A stretch of 15,653 nucleotides of DNA. Origin: Rodentolepis nana (taxonomy: Eukaryota > Platyhelminthes > Cestoda > Cyclophyllidea > Hymenolepididae). Below are positions 7,301 through 15,651 of this stretch, piece by piece. The notes under the pieces are model-generated. The model had not been told where the DNA came from. It was given only the letters and a program-made list of their open reading frames with translations, and ran no database searches. Position 1 is the first letter of the stretch, and every line of letters begins with the position of its first letter. The DNA lies in the NCBI GenBank assembly GCA_900617975.1, contig UZAE01014255.1:1-15653 (forward strand). The letters are read 5' to 3'. Made by a program: the position numbers and the translations under genes.

Positions 7301-10300
7301 ACTGGAAGTGAACCTCCACAATGCCAGTAGTCTTAACACGTGTTCGAAGGATATCTTGTTCTGTTGGACGGTAGTCTTTCGCTCCCAGTCGATCAATATC
7401 GTCAAGGAAACTGGAGAAAAAGTAATCAACAAGAGAATTAAAAATTTACTATTTAGCAGAGTCGTTGAGCTGATATTCGTTGGATCGGACGAAGCATTGT
7501 TGCACCCCAGGATCGGCCCATAGGCGTTTCATAGCCTCTAAAAGCTCTTCTGAGAACGGTTCTGTATCTTGCATGGCTTGGATGACATCACTCACCACTC
7601 TTGCATCCTCGGGCTAGATGAAGACAAAATATCTCGGTCAACCAATCGAATTGCTTGGCAAATCAGAACTTACGCATTGGATGGGATCGCCAAACGGAAT
7701 GCCCAGAGTATTCATAGCACGTAGAATGGCGGCCATGGATTGGATGGTATTACTATAGACAACAGGTTTATGCTGCTTGTTATCTTCCTGCGTGAAACCA
7801 CCCTCATGAATAATCCTAAAGTAGAGTGGAATGGAAATTAATACAGGTGAATCTGAGGTTTATTGTCTTGCCTAAACAACTTCTTTCACAAGAAACACCG
7901 TATATTGCTCACTATTGCAGAAAATGGTTAAATCAACATGACATAACGAAGCAGAGAGAAAAAGAGGAACGATTTTAAGGGCAAATCAAATTTACTATTA
8001 AGAGAATTAAGTAGTATCTAATACAAACGAATTTGGAATATCTCTCTTCTAAACTTTAGTTGTCTAACAATCATTATTCCTCTGTTCGTAGCTTCACCTG
8101 CATGCTTTTAACTTGCCACACCTGAAAATGGATAACTTTCTTAACTCCAGATTTCGAATTTGTTAAAGTAACAGTCAAGTTATTTCGATAATAAGTAATG
8201 ATATGGTAGCTAAAATCAGTGATAGTAAAGAGAGAATTAAAAATTCGCCTTATGAGGGAATCATTTTTCTGAAATACCATTTCATACTCCCCCCCCCCCC
8301 CCCAGAGGACGCTTTAAGAAGTGTAACGGTCCTTTAGTCTATGCCCGCATATTTTCCCTCAACTACAAACTTATACCACAATGAGCAGAGTTTAGAATTA
8401 ATTGATTAATATGAAGTGTGTGCGCGATGGAAAATATTGCGACTTTGTTCTAATTATCTGCCTAATTGAGTTAGAGTCATTATTATATGAAGCGTCAAGT
8501 AATGGATACTTTACCCTCAGGGTGATTTCTTATTTATGTCCAAAAATATTCTGATTGGTGGTCAAATTAAATCCATTCGGCAGTGACTGACCTTCAGTTA
8601 TCGATCTGATAGGTAAATCTGCAAAGCGCTGTAAAGCATAAACAATCCTTATTGTTCTATTTAATATACTGTAGCTAATCATATAAACTGAGTAGACCAA
8701 TCATTTGCATTGAAAGTACAACGAATCCAGAATTCGCACGTTCAATATTTATCCGCACATTCATCACTAGGCTCAACTATGGAAACACTATTGGTAATTT
8801 ATACCAATTTCACTTGAATGTGGCGCGTTGAGAAGATATACTTTGGACAGAAATAAACAAGGAAATAATATTCATTAATCACTGTATTCAATATAATTTC
8901 CATTGAGTGGGAGGGGAGACGCGAATCGGAGACGTCTACGAAGGGCCTCCACACATCAAACTCTCATTTCTTGAAAATGTTGCGATGATTTAATCGGAAC
9001 TTTGGTTATAAGTTAGGTGGATAAAATAACATGTAGGTTGTAATTGGAGAGTGTGATTTGCATATAAATTTACGCTTGATTGCTCAATTTTCAAATATTC
9101 AACATGCCAATGGAACGATTGCTCCAATCCACTCGAAAATGGCAAAAGATTAAGCGTTGTTGATAGGATTAAAAGAGATGAGCTGTTCGTTGAATTGTAA
9201 TGAGTTTAAAACGTTTACGATTCCTTCCACCGCAGCCCTCTTCATCTACAATAATTTACTTTGTTCTCAAAAAGCTATTTGGCTGATTAATTTTGACTCG
9301 AGATAAAATTGTACCTAATTAATAGCTACATGGCTGTAGATAGAATCTCATTAATGTTTTTAGGTTTAATGGAGACAAACCCTAAAAATGAATTCTCCCA
9401 ACAATTTAAATGGTAAGATACAATTATCTTTAACTGTCACTGGACTTATTACAGTAGATTTAATCTAAGATCAAAATGTAAAGAGAACACCTTTATCTTC
9501 CATCTCCAATGTTAGTTTTTCACCGATCAATGATGATCTTTACAAATTCCGGATAAAAGTTGAATCACGAGTCTGTTTCTTCGCCCCTACTTAACAGGCA
9601 GAATAAAGAATGTGCAGTAAATCACAATAGGTATTTGGGATGAGTGGATGGAATTCCATTTCGGGATGCAAGTCCCACATCACTACCCACTCTAAGGGAA
9701 GAGAATGCATTTAATGCAAAGCGTGCGTGCGTGCATGCCTCCTTTCTCACTTCCTAATTGGTTGGCGTTGGTCCTATTTTTTAATCCCATGTCCTCTAAC
9801 TCTCCTCGCCGTGGTAACACCCGCGCGCCTGATCTATGACGCTAACACACGTTCAAGTTAACTCCCATACGGACTACCAGCTTACTCTTTCTGCCCAACC
9901 CCGAATGAGCCTTGAAACCACTTTGTTAAACCAGGCTCTTAGATCCGCAGTGTTTACATGTTTAAAAATGTCCCCAAATGAGGTCAAATTATTTGGTTAA
10001 TCTCCTTTTGAGAAAGTCATATGAGATATGGTGGGAAAAAATCACTTACTTCATTTGTTTCACTATAGTACTTTTGCCTGATTCACCAGCGCCTGAAATT
10101 GGGAGAGAAATTATGGATTATTGATTATTTTAACCGCAATCAGCCAATCAATAACTTGTTAAACCTAATTATTGATTAATTATAGAATAATTAATAAGTA
10201 TAGATCAATAATAATAATTATTATTATCATAGAATAATTACAATCGGGAATTCAGGGATATCTGAAATCGATTTCTCTATGTGTTTGCCTGAAATATCAT

Positions 10301-11553
10301 TCGCTTTTCTTTGCCTCACAGAGATGACTGCGCAGAAATGAGATGACAACAAACCGCTAAATATTCCTAACTTATTCAGGTGTTGAATTAGCATCGGGCA
10401 CAATGACGTAAGCAAATGAAATATGAGGTCGCTTTCGGGGATACCAATTCCAATTTTATTTCTAACCAACCAAACTAATAACAGGCGCTTAATTTAAATC
10501 TAAAGGAAAGACACACACAACTGTTATTTAGTGGGTAAGCTGAAAATAAGTTTCTCCGTTGATTTTCCACGTTAGATTTGAAGAGAAAGCGGGTATTTAT
10601 GGCTTTCGATTTTTCGAATTGCCTCCCGTTTACTAAGCCTCAGTATTAAAAACTAATTAAGTTTGCTTTTGAAGTGAAATGTTAATGTATTTAAATGAAC
10701 ATTAATGCGAAATAAATAGGTCAAAAACAGTGCATTTCAAATATGTGGTCGACTAGTTCCACCAAACTGTTTTGCAAAATCGCTATCGAAATGCAATCAA
10801 AAAAACCTGGGTGGTTTATTTGCCCACCTTGGGGGATAGGAAATTGCTAAGTCACTCTCTAGCATAACAAGTCCTGAAAATCTTGCCTCCTTCTGCTTAC
10901 CTATGCAAACACGTTGTCAAAACTTGAAGGAAAAATTATCGATGGTTCACATCAGACACACAAAGGTGAAAATTTTGCGCTTTAAGTTCTTACTCCACCT
11001 CTTGACTAGTTTAGAAAGTTGCTACACGATATTTGCCCGAAAGTGATTGGCTCCTAAATTGGTTAAAATAACAATATTGTTTGGAAATCGCAATCTTAAT
11101 TAGTTAATAATGAGGCGTCAATTTAATAGAATTAGTTAATCTGTTAAATCAACAGTAACGGTAACAATTAAAGTTGGTCAATATAGAATCCTAGAAGATT
11201 AGTCATAATGTAACCAACGATCGACTTGATGCATTGCGTAATTGACTAATTAACCTATTGGATTACTTGTGAACTGGCCTATGTCCACAGTGAATATATA
11301 CTTAAGAAATCGATTTGCTATATTATTCAAAGTTTAACTGTAGCTGATGTAATTTCTATCGCATTACTAAAACCAAACGACTTGTTTTAATAAGCACGAT
11401 GCAATCAGGAAGTTTAATATTTGTAACCGACGTACCAAGGAGCAAGAGTTTAACATCCTTAGCAGCCTGCATCCCATCTTCCTTGAGTTTTTTGTCAATA
11501 TTGCGACTCTGTTCTAAAGCGTCGCGTTCCTCCTTCGACAGCGTACATCCCAT
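4206..11553 (-). CDS. GNAO1 (ortholog): G protein alpha subunit, Go class (7 coding exons, complete)
   Basis: Alpha subunit of heterotrimeric Go: a membrane-anchored GTPase switch that couples seven-transmembrane receptors to ion channels and other effectors, mainly in neurons. Seven exons on the minus strand (11436-11553, 10050-10092, 7674-7815, 7450-7613, 7282-7410, 6816-7099, 4206-4393) join in frame through GT..AG introns to 355 residues (family about 354). Visible: Gly2/Cys3 lipidation signal in MGCTLS; P-loop GAGESGKST at 40-48; helical domain about 60-175; switch I RTRVKTTG with Arg180 (the conserved catalytic, cholera-toxin-type Arg); DVGGQ with catalytic Gln206; NKKD at 271-274; TCAT at about 325-328; C-terminal NNLRGCGLY with the pertussis-toxin-type Cys352. 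The tail separates Go from Gi, Gs and Gq. One extra residue lies near GDPIQCPEDA in the helical domain. No disabling mutation is seen. The gene is alone in the window. Exon coordinates were derived by hand from reading frame and splice consensus. Confidence 0.96.
5836..5907 (+). ncRNA. HDV-like self-cleaving ribozyme (copy F)
   Basis: Hand fold: P1 5836-5842 GGGGTGT with 5867-5873 GCACCCT; P2 5846-5853 with 5900-5907 (one mismatch); P3 ACC/GGT (5854-5856/5864-5866) with 7-nt loop TCTACGT; joint GGGCAAG 5874-5880; P4 GTAT-ATTC-ATAC 5881-5892; J4/2 GGCAAAA with the expected catalytic C at 5895. The nested double-pseudoknot layout and 72-nt length fit the family. The predicted cleavage site is immediately 5' of 5836, exactly at the end of the target duplication. 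Confidence 0.8.
5836..6154 (+). mobile_element. Short ribozyme-headed retroelement, copy F (full length, in intron 6)
   Basis: The clearest copy. Flanked by ATATATAGACATCGA (5821-5835) and ATATATAGATATCGA (6155-6169), a 15-bp target duplication with one mismatch. It begins exactly at GGGG of the ribozyme and ends GCCATTTGATATAA. The pyrimidine-rich body (about 5910-6090) has no coding capacity and no recognisable pol III A/B boxes. Orientation is opposite to the host gene. Length 319 bp. Confidence 0.9.
6475..6520. repeat. Nested inverted repeat in intron 6
   Basis: Outer 7-bp perfect stem ACTGGGT (6475-6481) / ACCCAGT (6514-6520). Inside is the 14-bp palindrome GATGCCTAGGCATC (6490-6503), whose left half can alternatively pair with GGCAT at 6482-6486. 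GGTTCAGGACC resembles a pol III B box, but no well-placed A box was found and the unit is too short for a tRNA. Confidence 0.6.
6816..7099 (-). CDS. GNAO1 (ortholog): Go-alpha coding exon 6 (switch II, NKKD)
   Basis: 284 nt, acceptor tttctag, donor gtgagt. It completes Lys199 and encodes residues 200-293. It contains switch II ([14 protein letters not shown], catalytic Gln206), switch III ([11 protein letters not shown]) and the guanine-specificity motif LNKKD. In vertebrate Gi/Go genes this stretch is two exons of 130 and 154 nt; their sum is exactly 284, so one ancestral intron is absent here. The next intron is 2422 bp. Confidence 0.96.
7282..7410 (-). CDS. GNAO1 (ortholog): Go-alpha coding exon 5 (switch I)
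   Basis: 129 nt, acceptor ctccag, donor gtaagt. It encodes residues 157-198 ([20 protein letters not shown] to HFQFKNMNF) and two bases of Lys199. It holds linker 2 and switch I (RTRVKTTG) with the catalytic Arg180 and the magnesium-binding Thr of that motif. The size matches the vertebrate exon. The next intron is 182 bp (7100-7281). Confidence 0.96.
7450..7613 (-). CDS. GNAO1 (ortholog): Go-alpha coding exon 4 (helical domain)
   Basis: 164 nt, acceptor catctag, donor gtaaat. It encodes residues 102-155 ([10 protein letters not shown] to [11 protein letters not shown]) and two bases of Tyr156. It contains the helical-domain core with the family motifs [10 protein letters not shown] and [13 protein letters not shown]. 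The following intron is 39 bp. Confidence 0.95.
7674..7815 (-). CDS. GNAO1 (ortholog): Go-alpha coding exon 3 (start of helical domain)
   Basis: 142 nt, acceptor ctttag, donor gtaagt. It completes Lys54 and encodes residues 55-101, from [11 protein letters not shown] to [10 protein letters not shown]. This is linker 1 and the first part of the all-helical domain. The size equals the vertebrate exon. The next intron is only 60 bp (7614-7673). The one-residue length difference from other Go proteins lies at the junction with exon 4. Confidence 0.95.
7816..10049 (-). other. Intron 2 of the Go-alpha gene
   Basis: 2234 bp, GT..AG. It contains a 15-base C run (8289-8303), a GCGT-type run with a CG-richer patch around 9720-9850, and otherwise AT-rich unique-looking sequence. 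No short-element copy, exon or RNA gene was recognised. Confidence 0.88.
8289..8303 (+). repeat. C15 homopolymer in intron 2
   Basis: Fifteen consecutive C on the plus strand (G on the transcript strand). Confidence 0.9.
10050..10092 (-). CDS. GNAO1 (ortholog): Go-alpha coding exon 2 (P-loop)
   Basis: 43-nt micro-exon with acceptor tttcag and donor gtaagt. It completes Gly40 and encodes [13 protein letters not shown] plus two bases of Lys54. It carries the phosphate-binding P-loop with Lys46 and Ser47. The same 43-nt exon occurs in vertebrate Gi/Go genes, which supports conserved gene architecture. It is too short to appear as an open reading frame of its own. The next intron is 2234 bp. Confidence 0.95.
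10093..11435 (-). other. Intron 1 of the Go-alpha gene
   Basis: 1343 bp, donor gtacgt, acceptor tttcag. AT-rich, with a perfect 20-bp AT palindrome at 10208-10227. No mobile element or exon was recognised. Confidence 0.88.
10208..10227. repeat. 20-bp perfect AT palindrome
   Basis: ATAATAATAATTATTATTAT equals its own reverse complement. It sits in intron 1 and is likely just a low-complexity cruciform-prone site. Confidence 0.8.
11436..11553 (-). CDS. GNAO1 (ortholog): Go-alpha coding exon 1 (N-terminal helix)
   Basis: 118 nt: 39 codons plus the first base of Gly40. It starts at ATG 11553-11551 ([10 protein letters not shown]) and ends CTT G before donor gtacgt. It encodes the amphipathic N-terminal helix, which binds G-beta-gamma and carries N-myristoyl (Gly2) and palmitoyl (Cys3) sites, and then beta-1 (KDVKLLLLG). 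The start is secure because MGCT is the universal Go opening. No alternative first exon of the kind known in fly Go was found by eye. The following intron is 1343 bp. Confidence 0.96.
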
Positions 11554-11558
11554 GATGT

Positions 11559-11585
11559 CTAAGGAGATTGGGAAAAGAAGGCCAC
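11559..11585 (-). promoter_or_regulatory. 3' splice acceptor 5 nt before the start codon
   Basis: Reading the minus strand, a pyrimidine-rich run (cttcttttcccaatctccttag) ends in AG at 11560-11559, and only ACATC separates it from the ATG. It matches a strong 3' splice site. An upstream 5'UTR intron or spliced-leader trans-splicing would both explain it. If the source is a flatworm, trans-splicing is a real option. No upstream non-coding exon can be proved here. Confidence 0.6.
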
Positions 11586-11708
11586 GACAAAAGTCGGAAT
11601 TGAAGGAAAAGAAAGTATGGAAGATAAATCCGAAAGGATAGGTGAGTTAAGCAGTAAATCGATGAATGAGTTAGCCACTCTTTCAAACTCGTGTTTTTCG
11701 TCAGAATG

Positions 11709-11744
11709 TACACACTCACACACTTGCACACGCACACACACACT
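11709..11744. repeat. CA-rich microsatellite upstream of Go-alpha
   Basis: Interrupted (CA)n on the plus strand, about 160 bp upstream of the start codon. It reads GT-rich on the gene strand, within the presumed outron or 5'UTR. Confidence 0.7.
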
Positions 11745-11829
11745 CTATTCCGTTCTCGTCCTCTTATTACGCACACGTCAGTTTTTGCCTTAAGTTAGGA
11801 AATACAGAATTCTCCCCACTCTTTACAAC

Positions 11830-12120
11830 TCCGAGCTGATTGGTCAACGATTCATTTGCAATAACACTCACGCACTTCGGGACGGCCGCATGAAATGGCT
11901 GAAGTGCAGAGGTGCAATCTCTACTTAATCGTTTATTGGCCAACCCAAAAGCGTTCAATACATAATGCTAGCACAGGATTGGCCGCAAACGGAAGAAAAG
12001 CAGGCAATTTCAGGGCCTTGTGTGTTGTACACGTATGTCGCGCGTGAGATCGTTGCCGCGGTAACGAACGTGCGGTTGTGTGTGAGCGTGCATAAGAGCA
12101 TTGGGACATGCAGCGCATAG
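11830..12120 (-). promoter_or_regulatory. Candidate promoter: CG-richer patch with three CCAAT boxes
   Basis: This patch, 280-570 bp upstream of the Go-alpha start codon, is visibly richer in CG than its surroundings. It has ATTGG on the plus strand at 11839-11843, 11935-11939 and 11978-11982, meaning three CCAAT boxes in the sense orientation of the gene. No convincing TATA box was seen. The role is inferred from position and motif clustering. Confidence 0.4.
12052..12065. promoter_or_regulatory. RFX-type X-box
   Basis: GTTGCCGCGGTAAC fits the RFX-factor X-box: two inverted half-sites, GTTGCC and GGTAAC, with a 2-bp spacer. It lies about 500 bp upstream of the Go-alpha ATG, beside the CCAAT cluster. 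RFX factors drive ciliary and neuronal genes, which would suit Go. Binding is inferred. Confidence 0.45.
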
Positions 12121-12169
12121 ACCCCTTTTGCCAGGATGATGTTGACAGCACTGATCATCCAACGGCTAC

Positions 12170-13276
12170 TCATTTTGAAAGTTTTTGTTCTTCTTTTAAG
12201 CTTCTTTCCAAGATGTAATAGTATCTATTAGTTCCTGTAAATACAGCTATTGGATATATGTAGCACTTTGCATGTACTCATTGAAATTTCTCATCAAAAG
12301 AATGCCCAACGAACTAATACTATTACAGTGGAATACTTCAATATATCTCCTTTCATTGGTATTGCTAACAATGGAAATATTGCCTCTGTTTAAAATTGGG
12401 AAGATAATTTAGTCAAGGAGGGGTTGAAGAGAGAAGAAAGGGGAATATTCGTACAATTTAATAATAATTGAATGGGCATATTTGAGTCAACCATCAGTAA
12501 ACTAAATGAGCTCTCATGTGCTAAAATCGTATTATCTGAGATCATTCAGCTTATAGTGGAACATCACTGATCTAGGCAGTAACAAAGATTAAAACGTTTC
12601 ATCAAATCGAGCAGGATTTCCCCCGAATAGATCGAATGGTTTTCCTAACAGCTTCTGGGACACCGAAGCTTTTGGATAAATGAGAAGTAAATGAGAGAGG
12701 ATGTAGTGGGAATGGGAATCGGTGGAGACAGCGAGTAAAATAAAGTAAATTTAGATAAGTTGGGCGGTTTATTTGCCCTGTTGGTGCAATTACGGGAGTA
12801 TTAAGATTCAGTAAATATAATTAAAACTCTCCAGTACCATAATGTTAATCAAACGATAAACGAGGTCTAGTGATTGCAAAAATGAATTCACCCAGAAGAA
12901 AAACTTTGAAAAGTGAGTATTGGAGCATGTATACAAATTAGTTAATATTAAACCCACCGATCGAAAAAGCTCCGATTAATTTAATGAAGGTTTGGTGTCT
13001 GGCGAACAGGGCCCCATGCTGAATTTTACCAATTCATGCAGTTGTTCATAAGTCATCTGTCATTCAAGTCCATGCGTGGGTGCAAGTGGGCCCGGACAGC
13101 TTGAAAGTTACTAAAACTGCTATCCGACCTACGGTGTTTTGAATTCCGAACATTAAAACATACAGAGGCAGCTTGTGTTTGCAGATTATGACCCCGTTGG
13201 GCTAAAAAAGACTGAATTAATCTAACGGAGTGATTTAGTTAAGCAATAGAATTAGATCTTCTTGAGCTACTGGCAG
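12170..13276. other. No gene recognised
   Basis: AT-rich upstream sequence between the candidate promoter and copy G. No exon, RNA gene or known repeat recognised. GGCGGTTTATTTGCCC at about 12764 resembles GGTGGTTTATTTGCCC at about 10810 in intron 1. Confidence 0.55.
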
Positions 13277-13291
13277 TTATATTCAACAAAA

Positions 13292-13591
13292 GGGGGTATG
13301 CGATAGACTTACCTCCACGTGGTGCACCCTGGGCAACGTATACTTGTACGACAAAAAAGTCAATTAACCGGCAGTTGACTTCTGGCTTCTAATTACTATC
13401 ACCCACTGTATGTCATATTTGATTACTTCCACAGTACTCACCTCACATTTTTTCTACCTTTGTGTCTGTCTCTTTTGCATCTTTGAAACATTCTTCTGTT
13501 CCCCCTCTCGACTTTTTGTCACTTTGATGTTCCTTCTTCTCTCTGTGAAGCCCCGAAGTCAACTAAGAGGCTAATGATAACTTATATAAAT
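13292..13591 (+). mobile_element. Short ribozyme-headed retroelement, copy G
   Basis: Full head, body and a tail decayed after GGCTAATGATAACTTATATAAATAA. Candidate target duplication TTATATTCAACA (13277-13288) versus TTATAATTCAACA (13609-13621). The 3' boundary is approximate. It lies about 1.7 kb upstream of the Go-alpha start, antisense to it. Confidence 0.85.
13293..13364 (+). ncRNA. HDV-like ribozyme (copy G, lightly decayed)
   Basis: P1 GGGGTAT/GCACCCT (one A-C mismatch), P2 13303-13310 with 13357-13364 (one mismatch), P3 ACC/GGT with loop TCCACGT, joint GGGCAAC 13331-13337, P4 CGTAT-ACTT-GTACG, J4/2 ACAAAA with C at 13352. Confidence 0.75.
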
Positions 13592-13621
13592 AACTCTTCA
13601 AAAAAAGTTTATAATTCAACA

Positions 13622-14119
13622 GATACAATAATAGTGGATTCTTTCAGTTTACCTTAAGATTGAACTTCAAAGAATATTGATTCTGAGAGAAGTCAACCAT
13701 TTATCTTCCTTAATAGTGATCGTATGGCGGGTGAACGCGGTTCACAGCTTTAGAACTCGTGTCGTTTGATGGGCAAGGTACTTACAGTCATTGTTCACGT
13801 TCATATTGAAATAGTTCTAGTGAGCTCTGCGGCTGAATTTTAGTCAATCGAATAAAATATATCTCGAGAGGCTGACCAAGTAACCGAATTGATCAATTTA
13901 CCAATGAATATTGATTTCTACTAAGGTGAACGCATTCAGCTAATGGGAGACAGATCCCATACTTCAAATTTAAAAAAATAGTATTAAAATACTTTGCAAT
14001 ATGCATTAGGAAATCATGATTGATGGGTGAAATTTTACAGTTATGCCTCCATTTTCTCGATTTACCCAACCCTCGTATAGTAGGTAATATAGATTTTCTT
14101 CGATTTTCAAGGCTTCCTT
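13622..14119. other. No gene recognised
   Basis: Spacer between copies G and H. AT-rich, no supported frames. Confidence 0.6.
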
Positions 14120-14131
14120 ACGATGTCAAAT

Positions 14132-14466
14132 CTTTATTTATTTATATCAAATAGCAGGTGTTTTGATAGTTATCATTGGCCCATTAGCTGGCTTCGGGAT
14201 TCACAGAGAGGAGGAGGAACATCAAAGTGGGAAAAATTCGAATGGGGGGGGGGGGAACAGAAGAAGGATTCACATATGCGAAAGAGACAGACACAAAGGT
14301 AGAAAAAAAGGTGAGGTGAGTACTGTGGAAGTAGTCTAATATGACAGACAATGGGGTGATGGTAGTTTGAAGTGAGAAGTCAACTGCCAGTTAATAGACT
14401 TTTTTGCCGTATTAGTATACGTGGCCCAGGGTGCACCACGTGGAGGTAAGTCTATCGCACACCCCC
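14132..14466 (-). mobile_element. Short ribozyme-headed retroelement, copy H (full length)
   Basis: Reading minus: GGGGGTGTGCGATAG head at 14466, body with a C11 run, tail TGATAACTATCAAAACACCTGCTATTTGA then TATAAATAAATAAAG (motifs listed separately in order). Candidate target duplication ACGATGTCAAAT (14120-14131) versus ACGATGCAAAAT (14467-14478), two mismatches. No coding capacity. Confidence 0.88.
14394..14465 (-). ncRNA. HDV-like self-cleaving ribozyme (copy H, best preserved stems)
   Basis: P1 GGGGTGT/GCACCCT, P2 ATAGACTT/AAGTCTAT (8 of 8), P3 ACC/GGT with loop TCCACGT, joint GGGCCAC, P4 CGTAT-ACTA-ATACG (5 bp), J4/2 GCAAAA. All stems pair. The only departure from the other copies is A to C in the joint. 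Confidence 0.8.
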
Positions 14467-14478
14467 ACGATGCAAAAT

Positions 14479-14750
14479 TAAAACTTGATTTCAAATGCAA
14501 GAAAATAAATGGAATTTCGATAGAGCACATTAGATAGATATCCATAATTAACACAATTATATCATCCAGTGGCCATAGATACTATGCCTCTAATTAAACA
14601 AATCTGTCGAAAGCTCATGATTAAATTTTTATTAGTTTCCAAAAAAAGTGTTTACGGTGGTGTCTCAGCCACCTTCTGAACCTCACACCCATCGCACATT
14701 AATAGGGCGCATTTTTACTTAAAAAACTATCACATTTAGGTCCTATAGAT
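14479..14750. other. No gene recognised
   Basis: Short AT-rich spacer between copies H and I. Nothing supported. Confidence 0.6.
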
Positions 14751-14856
14751 TAATATTTATTTATTTCAAATGGCAGGCTTTATGATATTTATCATTAGCC
14801 CTTAAACTTTGACTTCAGCTTCCCTCATGGGTGGGGGGTATATGTATAGCAGTTAA

Positions 14857-15651
14857 TTAATAGCAGTTCATTAGCTGTCTTCTTGCTTCCCAGTATCTCT
14901 GGCTTCCCGTCCTTTTCTTTGGGGCTGGACATCGAATCAGGTGGGTCTTCTCCATTTCCTCCTGTAGGTTACATAGGGGGCATGTGGGTTGAATGTATAC
15001 TCCCATTCTGTGAAGGTGTTTTGCCAATCAATCGTGTCCGGCGCATAGTCTAAACTCAGCAACGGCTTCGATTCTTGGCCAGTCGGGTATATCGGAGAGT
15101 GCCACTGTCCACTGTTTCTCATTTGCTATATCGAAGAGTGCCACTGTCCACTGTTTCTGATTCTTGGCTAGTCGGCTATGTCGGAGAGTGCCACTGTCCA
15201 CTGTTTCTCTTTTGTTCGAGCTTTGAGTTTGTTGTATGGTCTGGAATTCTCTCCTGATTAAGGCCTTCATTACATGAATTCTCTCCTGATTAAGGCCTTC
15301 ATTGTGTGGACTGTCCGATACGTAGTCTAAACTCAGCAACGGCTTCGATTCTCGCCAGCCGGGTATGTCGGAGAGTGCCACTGTCCACTATTTCTCCTCT
15401 ATGTGGTAGAGTGCCACTCTCCACTGTTTTTCCTTTGTTCGAACTTTAAGTTCGTTGCAATCGGAGAGTGCCACTGTCCACTGTTTCCCCTTTGTTTCCA
15501 CTGTCCACTGTTTCTCCTTTGTTCGAGCTTTGAGTTCGTTGGTAACATGAATTCTCTCCTGATTAAGGCCTTCATTGTGTGGATTCTGGAATTCTCCCCT
15601 GATTAAGGCCTCCATTGTGTGGTAAGACATCGGCCGGTCCATACATTGCAA
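14857..15651 (-). pseudogene. Non-LTR reverse-transcriptase C-terminal remnant with internal repeats
   Basis: From the 5' side: QCMDRPMSYHTMEALIRGEF, then several repeats of NELKARTKEKQWTVALSD interrupted by stops and frame changes, then DIPDWPRIEAVAEFRLCAGHD, a TGA where copy E has the TGC of HDC, then LAKHLHRMGVYIQPTCPLC and a CCHC-type ending, stopping after QLMNCY (TAA at 14859-14857). Clearly not functional. Homologous to 2813-3217; motif C-x2-C..H-x3-C retained in part. Confidence 0.75.
15090..15615 (-). repeat. Scrambled direct-repeat array inside LINE copy I
   Basis: Plus-strand units: CACTGTCCACTGTTTCT (seven exact or near copies between 15103 and 15515), GAATTCTCTCCTGATTAAGG (four, at about 15244, 15277, 15550, 15589) and CAGCAACGGCTTCGATTCT (two, about 15057 and 15334). 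All derive from adjacent parts of the normal coding region but occur in altered order and number. Confidence 0.85.

Noticed and set aside
11399..11776. Open frames overlapping and antisense to exon 1
   Set aside because: Shadows of the Go-alpha first exon and of the upstream CA/pyrimidine tracts.
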